From: a virus
DNA: 25,437 nucleotides
Virus record (IMG/VR): IMGVR_UViG_3300049491_001096
Span: 1 to 25,437 of that record
Direction: 5' to 3' (one strand)
Below, one piece after another: positions 1 to 8,357 of the stretch. Made by a program: the position numbers and the translations under genes. The first letter of the stretch is position 1; every line of letters starts with the position of its first letter. The notes under the pieces were generated by a model. The model saw only the letters and a program-made list of their open reading frames with translations. It did not search any database and was not told where the DNA came from.

Positions 1-254
1 TCCACCGATTCGGCCTCGATCGTCGCCTTCGGTTTTGCCCACGGGAAGCGGTTGCGCAGATCCGCCGGAATGCGCGCGTGCAGCCGCCCGAACCACGTAT
101 CCCAATGTTCGGGCGTATCCACACGCGGCAACTCCAGCCCGTACCAATGCTGGCGCCTGGCAATACGAGGCGCACCTTCCGGCGGCAAGCGTGACGCCAG
201 CCCGTCAATTGCACGCTGCAATTTGACGATGCAGGCATCGTCGGCGCTAAGCAT
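1..254 (-). CDS. Partial hypothetical protein (runs off the left edge)
   Basis: An open frame starts with ATG at 254, 6 nt after the previous stop, and is uninterrupted for 84 codons to the window edge. It reads MLSADDACIVKLQRAIDGLA, then PRIARRQHWYGLELPRVDT and FGRLHARIPADLRNRFPW. The predicted start is helical and charged, with several Trp. Codon use matches the neighbouring genes. I do not recognise a family; the missing C-terminal part could decide. It seems to belong to the same operon. Confidence 0.65.
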   Translation of the reverse strand, partial: MLSADDACIVKLQRAIDGLASRLPPEGAPRIARRQHWYGLELPRVDTPEHWDTWFGRLHARIPADLRNRFPWAKPKATIEAESV

Positions 255-260
255 CGCCGC

Positions 261-623
261 TCACGGTGCTGGCGGAACGTCCGGCGTCAGGTCGTCGAGC
301 GACTTGGCCACCGTGCCAATGGCCGCGCCCTTGCCGGCCAGCGCATCGGCTGCAGCCTTCAGCGCCGCCAGCGACGCATCCACAGCGGGCGTGGTGTTGC
401 CCGCGTTGCTCAGTGCCACCACCAGCTCGTCGAAAGCCTTGGTGAGTTGCGCTTCGCCGGCGGTGAGCTGGTCGCCCACCTGGCCGAGCGTGGTGGCCAC
501 GCCGTCTATCGCGGTTTTGAGTTCGGTGTTGTTCATGGTAATCAGCTCCTTTAGCTGTTGAAGTTGTGACAGCACTTCGCTGCCGGGTGGGGGAAAGTGG
601 AAATGAAAATGCACATCGTTCAT
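261..623 (-). CDS. Small helical protein with two possible starts
   Basis: From the ATG at 623 the product has 120 residues. It opens MNDVHFHFHFPPPGSEVLSQLQQ, a His/Phe alternation followed by an amphipathic helix. Residues from 30 on (MNNTELKTAIDGVATTLGQV) form a long Ala-rich coiled-coil helix ending in prolines (TPDVPPAP). The second ATG at 536 has a strong AAAGGAG ribosome site 9 nt upstream, better than the GAGG of the first, so a 91-residue short form is likely also made, or is the main one. No membrane segment is visible, so it is not a classic holin. Function unknown; it follows the secreted protein gene by a short gap. Confidence 0.75.
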   Translation of the reverse strand: MNDVHFHFHFPPPGSEVLSQLQQLKELITMNNTELKTAIDGVATTLGQVGDQLTAGEAQLTKAFDELVVALSNAGNTTPAVDASLAALKAAADALAGKGAAIGTVAKSLDDLTPDVPPAP

Positions 624-630
624 GGTGGCC

Positions 631-1344
631 TCACGGCGCTTGCTTGCAGGCCGTCGCTTCCGTGGCCGGCCCGCCATCCAGCGCCATGTAGGTCGTGGAG
701 CCGACCACCACGCGCACCGTGCTGCCGTTGCATAGCGCACCGACTGTGGCCTTGCGAACGGTGGCACCGGTAAGGCGCCCGGCCGAATACGTGAAGATCG
801 TGCCGCCAGCAGCGCGCCAAGTGTCGGGCGGCGCGGCTGGCGGCACCGGCTCGGCGCCGCACCATGCTGGCGAGTACACCGATGGCTTAGCCGGGTCTTC
901 CACGGCGGGCCTGTCGAACGTGATGCCCGCGGGCCAGTTCGCCGAGTCTTGCAGCAATTTACAGCCGCGGTAGTACAGCAGCGCCAGTTCGTACCGCTCC
1001 TGGTCGCCCACAATTGGGCAAGCTGCCCCGTCGTTCTCCAGATGCGCCTGCATCAGCATGTCTGGCGCCGCCAATATGCGGCCCAGCGCCGTTGCGAAGA
1101 CCCGATAGTCCTTGCACTTGTTTGGAATTGGGAAGCGCTGCGCCTGCCAATACCACTTCGTGGGCAAGTCACCCTGCCGCGTCGGCAAGTGGCACCACCA
1201 CACATCGATTTCGCCCCAGGCACTGCTCACGGTCCGGTATGCGGTGCCGGTGGCCGGCGAGAACGTGAACTGGCTCGGGAAGCAGTCGTAGGCGCGCGCC
1301 GCGAACGGGAGCAGCAGCGCGACGATGAGCAGAATGCGTTTCAC
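631..1344 (-). CDS. Secreted cysteine-rich protein of unknown function
   Basis: The 237-residue product has a Sec signal peptide: MKR, a hydrophobic LLIVALLLPF core and an ARA cleavage site before Tyr19. The mature part has eight cysteines spread over its length (first at DCF, last at TACKQ), an even number that fits disulfide bonds in the periplasm. No lipobox is seen. A proline-rich linker (EPVPPAAPPDTW) separates the larger N-terminal region from a C-terminal beta-like segment (ATVRKATVGALCNGSTVRV). It is not recognised as a named family. An exported product in a tail-fibre cluster may act on the host envelope, for instance in lysis or exclusion, but nothing here proves it. Confidence 0.82.
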   Translation of the reverse strand: MKRILLIVALLLPFAARAYDCFPSQFTFSPATGTAYRTVSSAWGEIDVWWCHLPTRQGDLPTKWYWQAQRFPIPNKCKDYRVFATALGRILAAPDMLMQAHLENDGAACPIVGDQERYELALLYYRGCKLLQDSANWPAGITFDRPAVEDPAKPSVYSPAWCGAEPVPPAAPPDTWRAAGGTIFTYSAGRLTGATVRKATVGALCNGSTVRVVVGSTTYMALDGGPATEATACKQAP

Positions 1345-1347
1345 AGC

Positions 1348-2412
1348 TCACTCCCACATGGTCACATCGATCCACAAATTGCCGTTGCCGGGAACGATGC
1401 CGGTGGCGCTGTAAACCTCGCTTGGGTTCAGTGGGCTGCCGTCGAACTTCGTGAGCACGATCGACGTGTTGCCGAGCCCGAGGTTGCCATGGCCCATCAC
1501 TTTGCGGCCGAAGTCATCGTCGCTGCTGATCTGGATCGTGCCGGCCTTGGGATACGTCCTGAGGAAAGACAGTTGCAGCGATGTCGAAGTCTGCAAAACG
1601 CTCAGGCCAAAGCCCTTGGGCGCGTGGTCCGTGTCGTCCTGGATGTACCAGACGCCAGAGGCGTTGGGGCGCAGGATGCAATGAAGTCTGTCCATGAAAT
1701 GCTCTCCGTAGAAAATTGGGTCGGCCGGGTCGGGGTTGCGCTCCCAGCCCTGCACGCCCGTAGGTGCGTACAGGAATCGGCCCTGGCCGACGTTGGCGCT
1801 GGCGCACTGGAAATTCGGGGCGCTGGTAGCACTGCCGACGACCAGGCGCATCAACCCCGTGACGTTGAACGCCACGGGGTACGGCGTGCCGTTGATGCTG
1901 AAACTCAGCGCGCCGCGGTTGAAGCGGATGCCAACGACAACCGGCACATCCTCGCTGGACGAGAATGGAGACGCGTAGGGTGTCTGCACGCCAGCGTTGA
2001 ACTTCTTGCCGCTGAAACCGTAGATCGTGTATTCATCGGCTGCGGTACCTGGGTATGTGGTCGGGTTGGCGAAGCCGGACAGGCCCACAAGCTGCACATC
2101 GCCCCCGTTGAACAGGAACACTTCCGCGTAGTAGTCGCCGTCATTGCCGCGTGCTACCTCTGACAGCATTTGCAGGAAACCGCTCGAGCCGTAGGCGGTG
2201 GTTTTGTTGGCGCAAACGGTCACGGCGCCGCGCGTGCGAGTTGTGCTCCACCCGACGATGGCGGGCGCAGGCGGTGGCGGCGCGCTGATCGTGTCCAGGA
2301 GCGTCGCATCCTTGTCCACGAGCAGGACCAGCACATCACTCGCGCCCGCATCGATCCGGCTCACTTGCAGGATGCTGCCCGCTGTTCGATGGATCGCAAT
2401 TTGGGTTGACAT
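1348..2412 (-). CDS. Virion protein with SPRY-like domain
   Basis: The 354-residue product starts MSTQIAIHRTAGSILQVSRIDAGA. A proline-rich linker (SAPPPPAPAIVGW, residues 43-55) leads to a region at about 90-215 that resembles the SPRY fold used in phage structural proteins: GDYYAEVFLFNGGDVQLVG, YGFSGKKFNAGVQTPYA, then VVVGIRFNRGALSFSING. The C-terminal 140 residues (HFMDRLHCILRPN, ISSDDDFGRKVMGHGNLG) are not recognised. The start at 2412 is 14 nt after the previous stop. It likely works at the tail tip with the LamG and fibre proteins; this is inferred from position. Confidence 0.8.
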   Translation of the reverse strand: MSTQIAIHRTAGSILQVSRIDAGASDVLVLLVDKDATLLDTISAPPPPAPAIVGWSTTRTRGAVTVCANKTTAYGSSGFLQMLSEVARGNDGDYYAEVFLFNGGDVQLVGLSGFANPTTYPGTAADEYTIYGFSGKKFNAGVQTPYASPFSSSEDVPVVVGIRFNRGALSFSINGTPYPVAFNVTGLMRLVVGSATSAPNFQCASANVGQGRFLYAPTGVQGWERNPDPADPIFYGEHFMDRLHCILRPNASGVWYIQDDTDHAPKGFGLSVLQTSTSLQLSFLRTYPKAGTIQISSDDDFGRKVMGHGNLGLGNTSIVLTKFDGSPLNPSEVYSATGIVPGNGNLWIDVTMWE

Positions 2413-2426
2413 GTCGGCCTGTTCCG

Positions 2427-3143
2427 TCAGCGAGCGAGCGCGCGCGTGCGCGGCGGGAAGGGGTCGGTGCGGACACCGCGCGTGATGCGAAAGTCCCACG
2501 CCAGCACCGCGCCCAGGGTCATCGCCACCAAAGGGGCGCCGCTCACAGGCACGTTGCCGCTCTTGTTGTGGCTGCTGCTGGTTGCACCGACGGTCAGCAC
2601 CAGGTTGGCGGAACCGAGCGAGTAGTCCCAGGCGATGCGGAACGGGCTCGCCACGTTGACCGCGAAGGCGCCTGTCGATGTGGCGTTCACGATGAAGTTG
2701 CCCACCGATGCGTAGTACATCTGCACCAGCAGGTTGCCCGAGCCATTCATGCCAAGATAGACGCCCTTGGCCGCGGTCGTGTCGCAGGTTTTGAAAAACG
2801 GCACCGCCGACAGCGACGAAAACTTGGCCCAGCCTTCCGCCGTCCAGGGTGTCGTGCCGTCGTGCAGAAACTCCCAATCCGCCGCCGCGCCAACGACCAG
2901 GTTTCCGCTCTGCAAATTCATGATCGCGCGGTTGAACGCATCGCGCCCGCCCGCCGCACTGACGACCGGCGTGCCGCTCAGCGCGATTGAGCGGCGCTTC
3001 AGCGAGTCATCGACAAAACGCGTCGCGTTTTCCGCATCGTGTCGCGGGCGCACAAGCAGCTCGACATCGCGCCGGTACGGGTCGCGCGTTCGTGGCGGGT
3101 CCAGCAGCATGCCGAGCACTTCGGCCGAGGTGGCGCCGCTCAT
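2427..3143 (-). CDS. LamG/concanavalin-like virion protein
   Basis: The 238-residue product begins MSGATSAEVLGMLLDPPRTRDP. From residue about 40 it shows the pattern of a LamG-type jelly roll: RFVDDSLKRRSIALSGTPVVSAAGG, then WTAEGWAKFSSLSAVPFF, a GVYLGMNGSGNLLVQMYY strand pair, and a closing DFRITRGVRT. Such domains bind sugars and appear in phage tail adhesins. It overlaps the fibre gene by ATGA and is likely part of the same tail-tip complex. The end is proline- and arginine-rich. Confidence 0.8.
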   Translation of the reverse strand: MSGATSAEVLGMLLDPPRTRDPYRRDVELLVRPRHDAENATRFVDDSLKRRSIALSGTPVVSAAGGRDAFNRAIMNLQSGNLVVGAAADWEFLHDGTTPWTAEGWAKFSSLSAVPFFKTCDTTAAKGVYLGMNGSGNLLVQMYYASVGNFIVNATSTGAFAVNVASPFRIAWDYSLGSANLVLTVGATSSSHNKSGNVPVSGAPLVAMTLGAVLAWDFRITRGVRTDPFPPRTRALAR

Positions 3144-4966
3144 GAGAGTTGCAGGATGCCGAGTTTGAAAGTGAACTTCTCGGCGCTGCCAGGCGTATAG
3201 GCGTTGCGCGCCACCGCCACGCCGTAGATCGTCGTCGTGCTGCCGCCGCAGGCAAGCAGTTTGGCGCCGTCGAGCACGGCCTCGATCGTGCCGTTGCCAC
3301 TGCCCGTGGCAAAAGCCGCGCCATAGAAGGGCACCATGCAGAGCAAGTCCTCCATGTCGGCATCGCTAGGCGCCCAGGCCGCGTTGTCGTTCTGCATCGT
3401 GATTGACGAGCGGAACAGATACAGGTCGATGTCGGGCTTGGTGCTCTGCGCAATCGAGTCGATGACCGATGCGCTGACCAGAAGGAACGCGCCGCCATTG
3501 GCCAGGCCGACACCGGTGAAGCTCAGGATCGTTGGCGCGCTGGTGCTGTTGCAGATCACGTCGCCCGCCGCGTAGACGTTGGTGTCCGCGGGGCGGGTGT
3601 AACTGGTTTCTTTAACAACGCCTGACATGGATGAAGCTCCCGAAGCGCTGCCAACGCCGCGCATGGTGAAGTAGTTGGTGCCGTCCGACACGACCATGGC
3701 ACCCTGCCCGGTGGTGAGCGCCAGCGTGGCCGCGCCGTCGATGGTCGATGTGGTCGGCGTGATCGTGAGCGTGCCCGCGCCGCGGTTTTGCACCCAGGTG
3801 TACCAGCCGATACCGAAGGCTCCGGTGGCCTGCGGCAGCGTGCCCGCAATGGCGCTGGCGTTGCTGTGAGTGACGAGCTTCGTGCGGTCGCCACTCACGT
3901 ACGTGTAGCTGGTTCCGGCCTGCGCGTTGACGCCGGTGCCAGCCGCGTCGAAGACCAGCGCGCGGTAGTTCGTGCCGTCGCTGGTGATGAGCGCGGCCAT
4001 GCCGCTGTCGAGCACCAGGGTGGCGGCGCCGTTAACAGTGCTGGTGGTCGGGGTGAGCGTGACGGCGCCTGCGCCGATGGCTTCCAGGCTGGCGTAGTAG
4101 CCGTCTTCAAAGCCCGTGGTGCCGGCCTGGGCGATCGTCGCTGCGATGCTCGACGCATTGCTCAGGGTGACATGCTTGCCTCGGTCCCCCGCGACCACGG
4201 CATAGGTGGTGCCGGTCTGCGCATTGCGCACATGCGCACCGCGAATCGTGCCGCTGGTGGTGATTGGCGAGCCGCTGGCGGTTTGCACGCCACCGGATGC
4301 ATCGACGCTGGACACCGTACCGCCGGTGCCGTCGTTGTTGCTCAACACCACGTTCGCGCCATCGGCGATGAGCTCCGCCGCCTTGCCTTGCGTTACCGCA
4401 ATACCCGAGCCGGCCGCGGTTTTTACGGTGAGCGTGAAAGCGCCGCTGGTGTTGTTGGTGACGCACCAGCCCTGCGGACCATTGGGCACGATCACGCTGC
4501 GGTTGCCGGTGAGTGCGCCGGTGACGTTGATGATTTGGCTGCGCGCCTGCGCGGCGCTCAGGGTCACGTCGGCGGTGGTCACGGCCACGCTGGTGCGGCC
4601 GAGCACGCCGGGCAGGTCTTGCCACACCCGCCAATCGACGTAGCTGGCCACGCCGCTGGCATTGGTCGTCACCACGTAGAGCGGCACTCGGCCCGCCGTG
4701 AAGCCGCTGGTATTGACGCTGGCCACGCCCGCGCGCGTGCTCTCCACGTAGTTGGTGGCGGATACCGTGCACGTCACTTGCTGGTCGGCAATGGTCGTGA
4801 GTACGCCATCGACCAGCATCGGCCCGCCGTGCAAGCCGAAGATCACGCCACTGCTGTTGGCCGGGTCCAGGCCGAACAGGGCGGACGGTTTTAGCGCGGT
4901 GAACATTTCGCCGATGGGCGTTTCCTTGTTCGCCTGGCTCGGGGTGATGGTGGTGGGGAAGGTCAT
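3140..4966 (-). CDS. Tail fibre-like protein with repeated beta domains
   Basis: The 608-residue product starts MTFPTTITPSQANKETPIGEMFTALKP. Residues about 249-340 and 348-437 are two clear copies of one domain (GTTYAVVAGDRGK / GTSYTYVSGDRTK; TLTPTTSTVNGAATL / TITPTTSTIDGAATL; SDGTNY in both). A more diverged relative is at about 127-212. A GTVSSVDASGGVQTASGSPITTSGT segment at about 216-240 is the linker type seen in many tail fibres. The C-terminal region (about 460-608) is a distinct beta domain. An ATGA overlap couples it to the hub. A receptor-binding or tip-decoration role is inferred. Confidence 0.85.
   Translation of the reverse strand: MTFPTTITPSQANKETPIGEMFTALKPSALFGLDPANSSGVIFGLHGGPMLVDGVLTTIADQQVTCTVSATNYVESTRAGVASVNTSGFTAGRVPLYVVTTNASGVASYVDWRVWQDLPGVLGRTSVAVTTADVTLSAAQARSQIINVTGALTGNRSVIVPNGPQGWCVTNNTSGAFTLTVKTAAGSGIAVTQGKAAELIADGANVVLSNNDGTGGTVSSVDASGGVQTASGSPITTSGTIRGAHVRNAQTGTTYAVVAGDRGKHVTLSNASSIAATIAQAGTTGFEDGYYASLEAIGAGAVTLTPTTSTVNGAATLVLDSGMAALITSDGTNYRALVFDAAGTGVNAQAGTSYTYVSGDRTKLVTHSNASAIAGTLPQATGAFGIGWYTWVQNRGAGTLTITPTTSTIDGAATLALTTGQGAMVVSDGTNYFTMRGVGSASGASSMSGVVKETSYTRPADTNVYAAGDVICNSTSAPTILSFTGVGLANGGAFLLVSASVIDSIAQSTKPDIDLYLFRSSITMQNDNAAWAPSDADMEDLLCMVPFYGAAFATGSGNGTIEAVLDGAKLLACGGSTTTIYGVAVARNAYTPGSAEKFTFKLGILQLS
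3656..4222 (-). repeat. Two tandem copies of a fibre domain (about 90 residues each)
   Basis: The segments 3947-4222 and 3656-3925 encode homologous domains in the tail fibre gene. Matching blocks are the Y-x-x-x-x-GDR-x-K start, the HSNAS / LSNAS turn, the TPTTST strand and the SDGTNY end. The copies are similar in protein but clearly diverged, so the duplication is not recent. Confidence 0.85.
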
Positions 4967-7902
4967 GCGGCGTCCTGCAAGGGGTAGCCTTCGCCGACCA
5001 CATCACTCACCATGCGCACATCGAGATAGAGCGGGTTGGCGAGGCTGTGGCCGTCGGTGGCGCGTTGGGCGGCGGTGTAGGTGAGGCTGGCAGCGGCCAC
5101 GGTGCCAAAGTCGCGCAGCAGGGTCGTGAAGGCGCCGCTGGTGTAGAGGCGCGCGTGATACAGCTCTGCCGCCTCGCCCAGCGGGCATGAATCGCCCAAG
5201 GCCCCGCCGAAGCGCGTGGGCATGCGCGTGCGGCGCGTCCAGCTCACGAGGATGTCGCCCGTGCTGGAATCTCGCGCGGCGACCAGCAGCACGGGGCTGA
5301 TGGGCTTGAGCGCAATGCCGTATTCGGTGATGGGCACGCCATCGACTGCCGCCGCCGTGGCGCCATCGGTAACGCCCTTCACAAAAAAAGGCACGGCCAG
5401 GTCGGCCGCGCCGCGGTCGATGCGGTCCATGCCCGGCACGCCGAGCAGGGCGAAGCCGTCGCCCGCGGTGATGCCGGCGCAATACTGCTCCGTGCCTTTG
5501 TCGCCCAGGTTGACGAAGCCGGTGAGCGTGTACACGCCCGCGCTCACCAGCGCGGCGGTGCGGAACTGGCCCAGCACCAAGCGGCCGTTCACGCCGACGG
5601 TGAAGGCGTTGAGGCTGCGATCGGCGAGCAGGGCATCGCGCGTGGCGCTGGCCAGGGTGCCGTCGCCCACATCTACGGTGAGGCTGCAGCCTTCGCCGAA
5701 CAACGGGCCGGGCGTGAAGGCGCCAGTGGCCGCAGTGACGGTGCCGAAGGTGGCGTCGTTGGCGTAGGTGGCGCGCTGGGTGTAGGCCACATCGTCGGGT
5801 GAATCGAGCCAGCGCGCGCCGGTGCTGGTGCCGGTTTTGACCAGGCCCCAGTAACCTGCATCGTTGTCGGCCGCACCGCGCAGGTTGGGCAAATCCAGCG
5901 CCATGAATTCGGCCACGGCCGGGGCCACCACGGTGATGGCGTTGCGGTCGTCGGTGCTGGCCGTGCCTGTATAGACAAGCGCGCTGGTGTCGTTGAGCTC
6001 CAGCTTGGCCTGGTGCGTTGTGCCGTCGTACGTGCTGGCGCGGATGAGCAGGTTGTACAGGTTGCCTTTTTCGTCGGGCAGGTAGATCGCGTCGCCCGGC
6101 TGCAGGGTGCTGCGCCGATCGCTCCAGCGCGAATCGGCCGTGTAGCGCGCGGCCTGGCGCAGCAGGTTGTAGGCAATGGCGCGGCCCTTGGCGGCGCTGG
6201 GCGTGAAGCCGACCAGGGTGGAGAGGCTCCTCACATTGGCGCTGGCCGGGCTCACGCGATCGGCCTGCACGAAGCCGGGATCGTGGTTGTTGAGCCGGTC
6301 GGGGAATTGCAGGCCGGCGATGGCCGGCTGTTCGTCGTCGTTGTCTTCCTTTAGCCCGCTGAAGGGCTTGCCGGGTTCGCCGACTTCGGCATTGGTGAGC
6401 GTGGCCACCGGCGCCAGGCCGCGCGGCATGAAGCGCAGCGGGTTGCCGGGCACCAGGTCCACGTAGTACATGTCGCAGAGCTTGGCGACGGCATCGGCCG
6501 TGGGGCCGCTGCATTGGTACTCATCGACCATGATCGCATCGCAAGCGCTGGTGTCCCAGTCCGCCAGGTCGATGGCTTCGTTCATTTCCAGCTCGTGGTC
6601 GATGATGCTGGATAGGCTGACCTGGCCGGGCAGCCAGGTGTCGAGCGGAAAGTCAGGCTCCGGCGGCAGCGGAGGCGCGGTGAAATCCGCCGACCAGATT
6701 TCGCCACGGCGCAGGGCGACGAAATCGGTGCGGAAGGTCTGCGCGTTGGGGCCGCCGCTGCCCTTGAAGGTTGAGACCGTGCCCGATGCACCGCCGCCGG
6801 CGTGCGTGTTGGTGAAGGTGTACACCAAAGCGCCATCGATGTACACGCGCGCGGTTTGGTTGGCGCCGGCGGGGATGACCAAGGCGATGTGCGAAAACGT
6901 GCCGGCAGCGAAGTTGGGGCCGAGCTGCAACGATGAGCCCAGATCGGCGCCGCTGATGCGCCAGTTCCAGCCCGACGGGAAGACGGGCAAGGCTTCGGCA
7001 TACCAATAGAAGCCGCTGTCGGTGTAGCTGACGACGATGGGAAAGTCATTGCTGCCCGAGTCCCATGTGCCGCGGCCTTCGAGCGTGAAGCCTTGTGCCG
7101 GGTCGATGGCGAGCGAGGCGCCCGCCCACTGCACGCCGGTGGCCGAAGTAGTGGGGCCGATGACGATGGAGGTGCCATCGAAGGCGTAGGCGGTGCCAAA
7201 GAAGCTCGGCGCATGGTTGAAATACGAGGCGTCGGCGGCGTCGAGATTGAGGCCGGTGGTCAACTGCACCACCGGGCCGATGGCGCCCAGCGTGGCCGAG
7301 GTGCTGAGCTCGGCCTCCACCAGGGGCAGGCTCTTGCTGCCGCCGCAATTGAGGCCGCGGATGCGCACCGTGGTGATGCCGCGAAAGGCCGAGACATTGC
7401 CCGCGCCCTTGGCCGTTTCGTGCACGCTCCAGGGCGTTTGCGCGGGGTTGCCGTCGGCAAGCTCGATGCTCTCCCAGGCATTGGTGAGTAGCGAGGCGGC
7501 GATGCTGGAGCCGCTGCTTGCGGCCAGGGCAGTGAATTCGATCTTCTTGTTCACCCACGCGCGCAGGATAACCTGCACATCGGTCTTGTGGGTGGCCAGA
7601 AAGATCACGTCGATGGTGAAGCTCAGGCTCGGCGGCTCGCCGCCCTTGCCGCCGCCCTGCACTTCGTGAAACTGGCTCATCCAGATGGGGCTGAGCGTGC
7701 GCTTGAAGGTGCCGTAGCCGCGCGACATGGCGGTGCCGGCGTTGATTTGCGGGGCGCTCAGGTCGCCGGGGTCCGGCCGATCCGGCGGCACCAGCAGGCC
7801 CAGGCCCGAGCCGGCCATGAAGCCGAGTTGCGCGCCGGCGGGGCCACCGATGAGGAAGCCGACTGCGGCGCCGCCGATCTGGAGGACTTGCTGCGTGCTC
7901 AT
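4963..7902 (-). CDS. Large tail hub / tip protein with inserted LamG-like domain
   Basis: The 979-residue product opens with a glycine-rich hydrophobic segment (VGFLIGGPAGAQLGFMAG), then GYGTFKRTLSPIWMSQFHEV, the usual N-terminal pattern of large tail hub proteins of the GTA gp15 / TipJ kind. Residues about 213-410 look like a concanavalin/LamG fold (FDGTSIVIG, then HIALVIPAGANQTARVYIDG). From about 425 the sequence (SSIIDHELEM, CDMYYVDLVPGNPLRFMPRG, ARYTADSRWSDRRSTLQPGD) fits the phage-tail_3 hub domain. The C-terminal 300 residues are beta-rich. It would sit at the tail tip and contact the receptor. No glycoside hydrolase TIM barrel is evident, unlike RcGTA gp15. Confidence 0.88.
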   Translation of the reverse strand: MSTQQVLQIGGAAVGFLIGGPAGAQLGFMAGSGLGLLVPPDRPDPGDLSAPQINAGTAMSRGYGTFKRTLSPIWMSQFHEVQGGGKGGEPPSLSFTIDVIFLATHKTDVQVILRAWVNKKIEFTALAASSGSSIAASLLTNAWESIELADGNPAQTPWSVHETAKGAGNVSAFRGITTVRIRGLNCGGSKSLPLVEAELSTSATLGAIGPVVQLTTGLNLDAADASYFNHAPSFFGTAYAFDGTSIVIGPTTSATGVQWAGASLAIDPAQGFTLEGRGTWDSGSNDFPIVVSYTDSGFYWYAEALPVFPSGWNWRISGADLGSSLQLGPNFAAGTFSHIALVIPAGANQTARVYIDGALVYTFTNTHAGGGASGTVSTFKGSGGPNAQTFRTDFVALRRGEIWSADFTAPPLPPEPDFPLDTWLPGQVSLSSIIDHELEMNEAIDLADWDTSACDAIMVDEYQCSGPTADAVAKLCDMYYVDLVPGNPLRFMPRGLAPVATLTNAEVGEPGKPFSGLKEDNDDEQPAIAGLQFPDRLNNHDPGFVQADRVSPASANVRSLSTLVGFTPSAAKGRAIAYNLLRQAARYTADSRWSDRRSTLQPGDAIYLPDEKGNLYNLLIRASTYDGTTHQAKLELNDTSALVYTGTASTDDRNAITVVAPAVAEFMALDLPNLRGAADNDAGYWGLVKTGTSTGARWLDSPDDVAYTQRATYANDATFGTVTAATGAFTPGPLFGEGCSLTVDVGDGTLASATRDALLADRSLNAFTVGVNGRLVLGQFRTAALVSAGVYTLTGFVNLGDKGTEQYCAGITAGDGFALLGVPGMDRIDRGAADLAVPFFVKGVTDGATAAAVDGVPITEYGIALKPISPVLLVAARDSSTGDILVSWTRRTRMPTRFGGALGDSCPLGEAAELYHARLYTSGAFTTLLRDFGTVAAASLTYTAAQRATDGHSLANPLYLDVRMVSDVVGEGYPLQDAA

Positions 7903-8357
7903 GCTGCAAGCCCCAGGCCAGGCACGCGGTACAGGCCCACGAGCTGCACCGCGCGGTCGCCGAGCATGAAGCGCGCCTTGATGACGCGCTTGTGGCGGAA
8001 GCCTTCGGCCTCGACCCAGTACTGTCGATCTGACTGGATATCGACCAGGATGCCCAGGTGCTGGGGGTGGCCTTGCTGGAAGCGCACCAGGGGCACATCG
8101 CCGGGCAAGCGGTCGTCGTAATGGATGCGTTGCATATGCTCTTCGCACAGCCCCTGGAGCACGGCGCCATCCGGCACGCGGCCGTAGCCGGCGACGTTGA
8201 ACGTGCGCGGCTTGATGCCATGCTCCCAGCTCGCGCAGACCAACGGGCCGGGGCAATCCAGGCCCACGCCGGGCACGCGGCCCTGGTGGTGGTACGGCGT
8301 GCCGACGTAGCCGAGCACGGTGGCCACGAAGGCGGCGCGCGCTGCCGTGGCGCTCAT
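7899..8357 (-). CDS. NlpC/P60-type tail peptidase (TIGR02219-like)
   Basis: This tail-tip cell-wall hydrolase would cut peptidoglycan peptides during DNA entry. The 152-residue product has GYVGTPYHHQGRVPGVGLDCPG, the nucleophile motif with Cys35, and HPQHLGILVD with His100. A third polar residue is probably in the YWVEAEGF segment. The length and motifs fit the GTA gp14-like family. ATGA overlaps connect it to the genes on both sides. The catalytic Cys is followed by PGP rather than the common AG/IG, a mild departure from the family motif. Confidence 0.9.
   Translation of the reverse strand: MSATAARAAFVATVLGYVGTPYHHQGRVPGVGLDCPGPLVCASWEHGIKPRTFNVAGYGRVPDGAVLQGLCEEHMQRIHYDDRLPGDVPLVRFQQGHPQHLGILVDIQSDRQYWVEAEGFRHKRVIKARFMLGDRAVQLVGLYRVPGLGLAA

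Noticed and set aside
949-2163. 404-codon open frame on the plus strand
   Set aside because: It spans the antisense of two well-supported minus-strand genes and shows no recognisable protein pattern.
5381-5400. Run of seven A on the plus strand as a terminator U tract
   Set aside because: It encodes Phe codons within the hub gene and has no GC-rich stem upstream on the minus strand.
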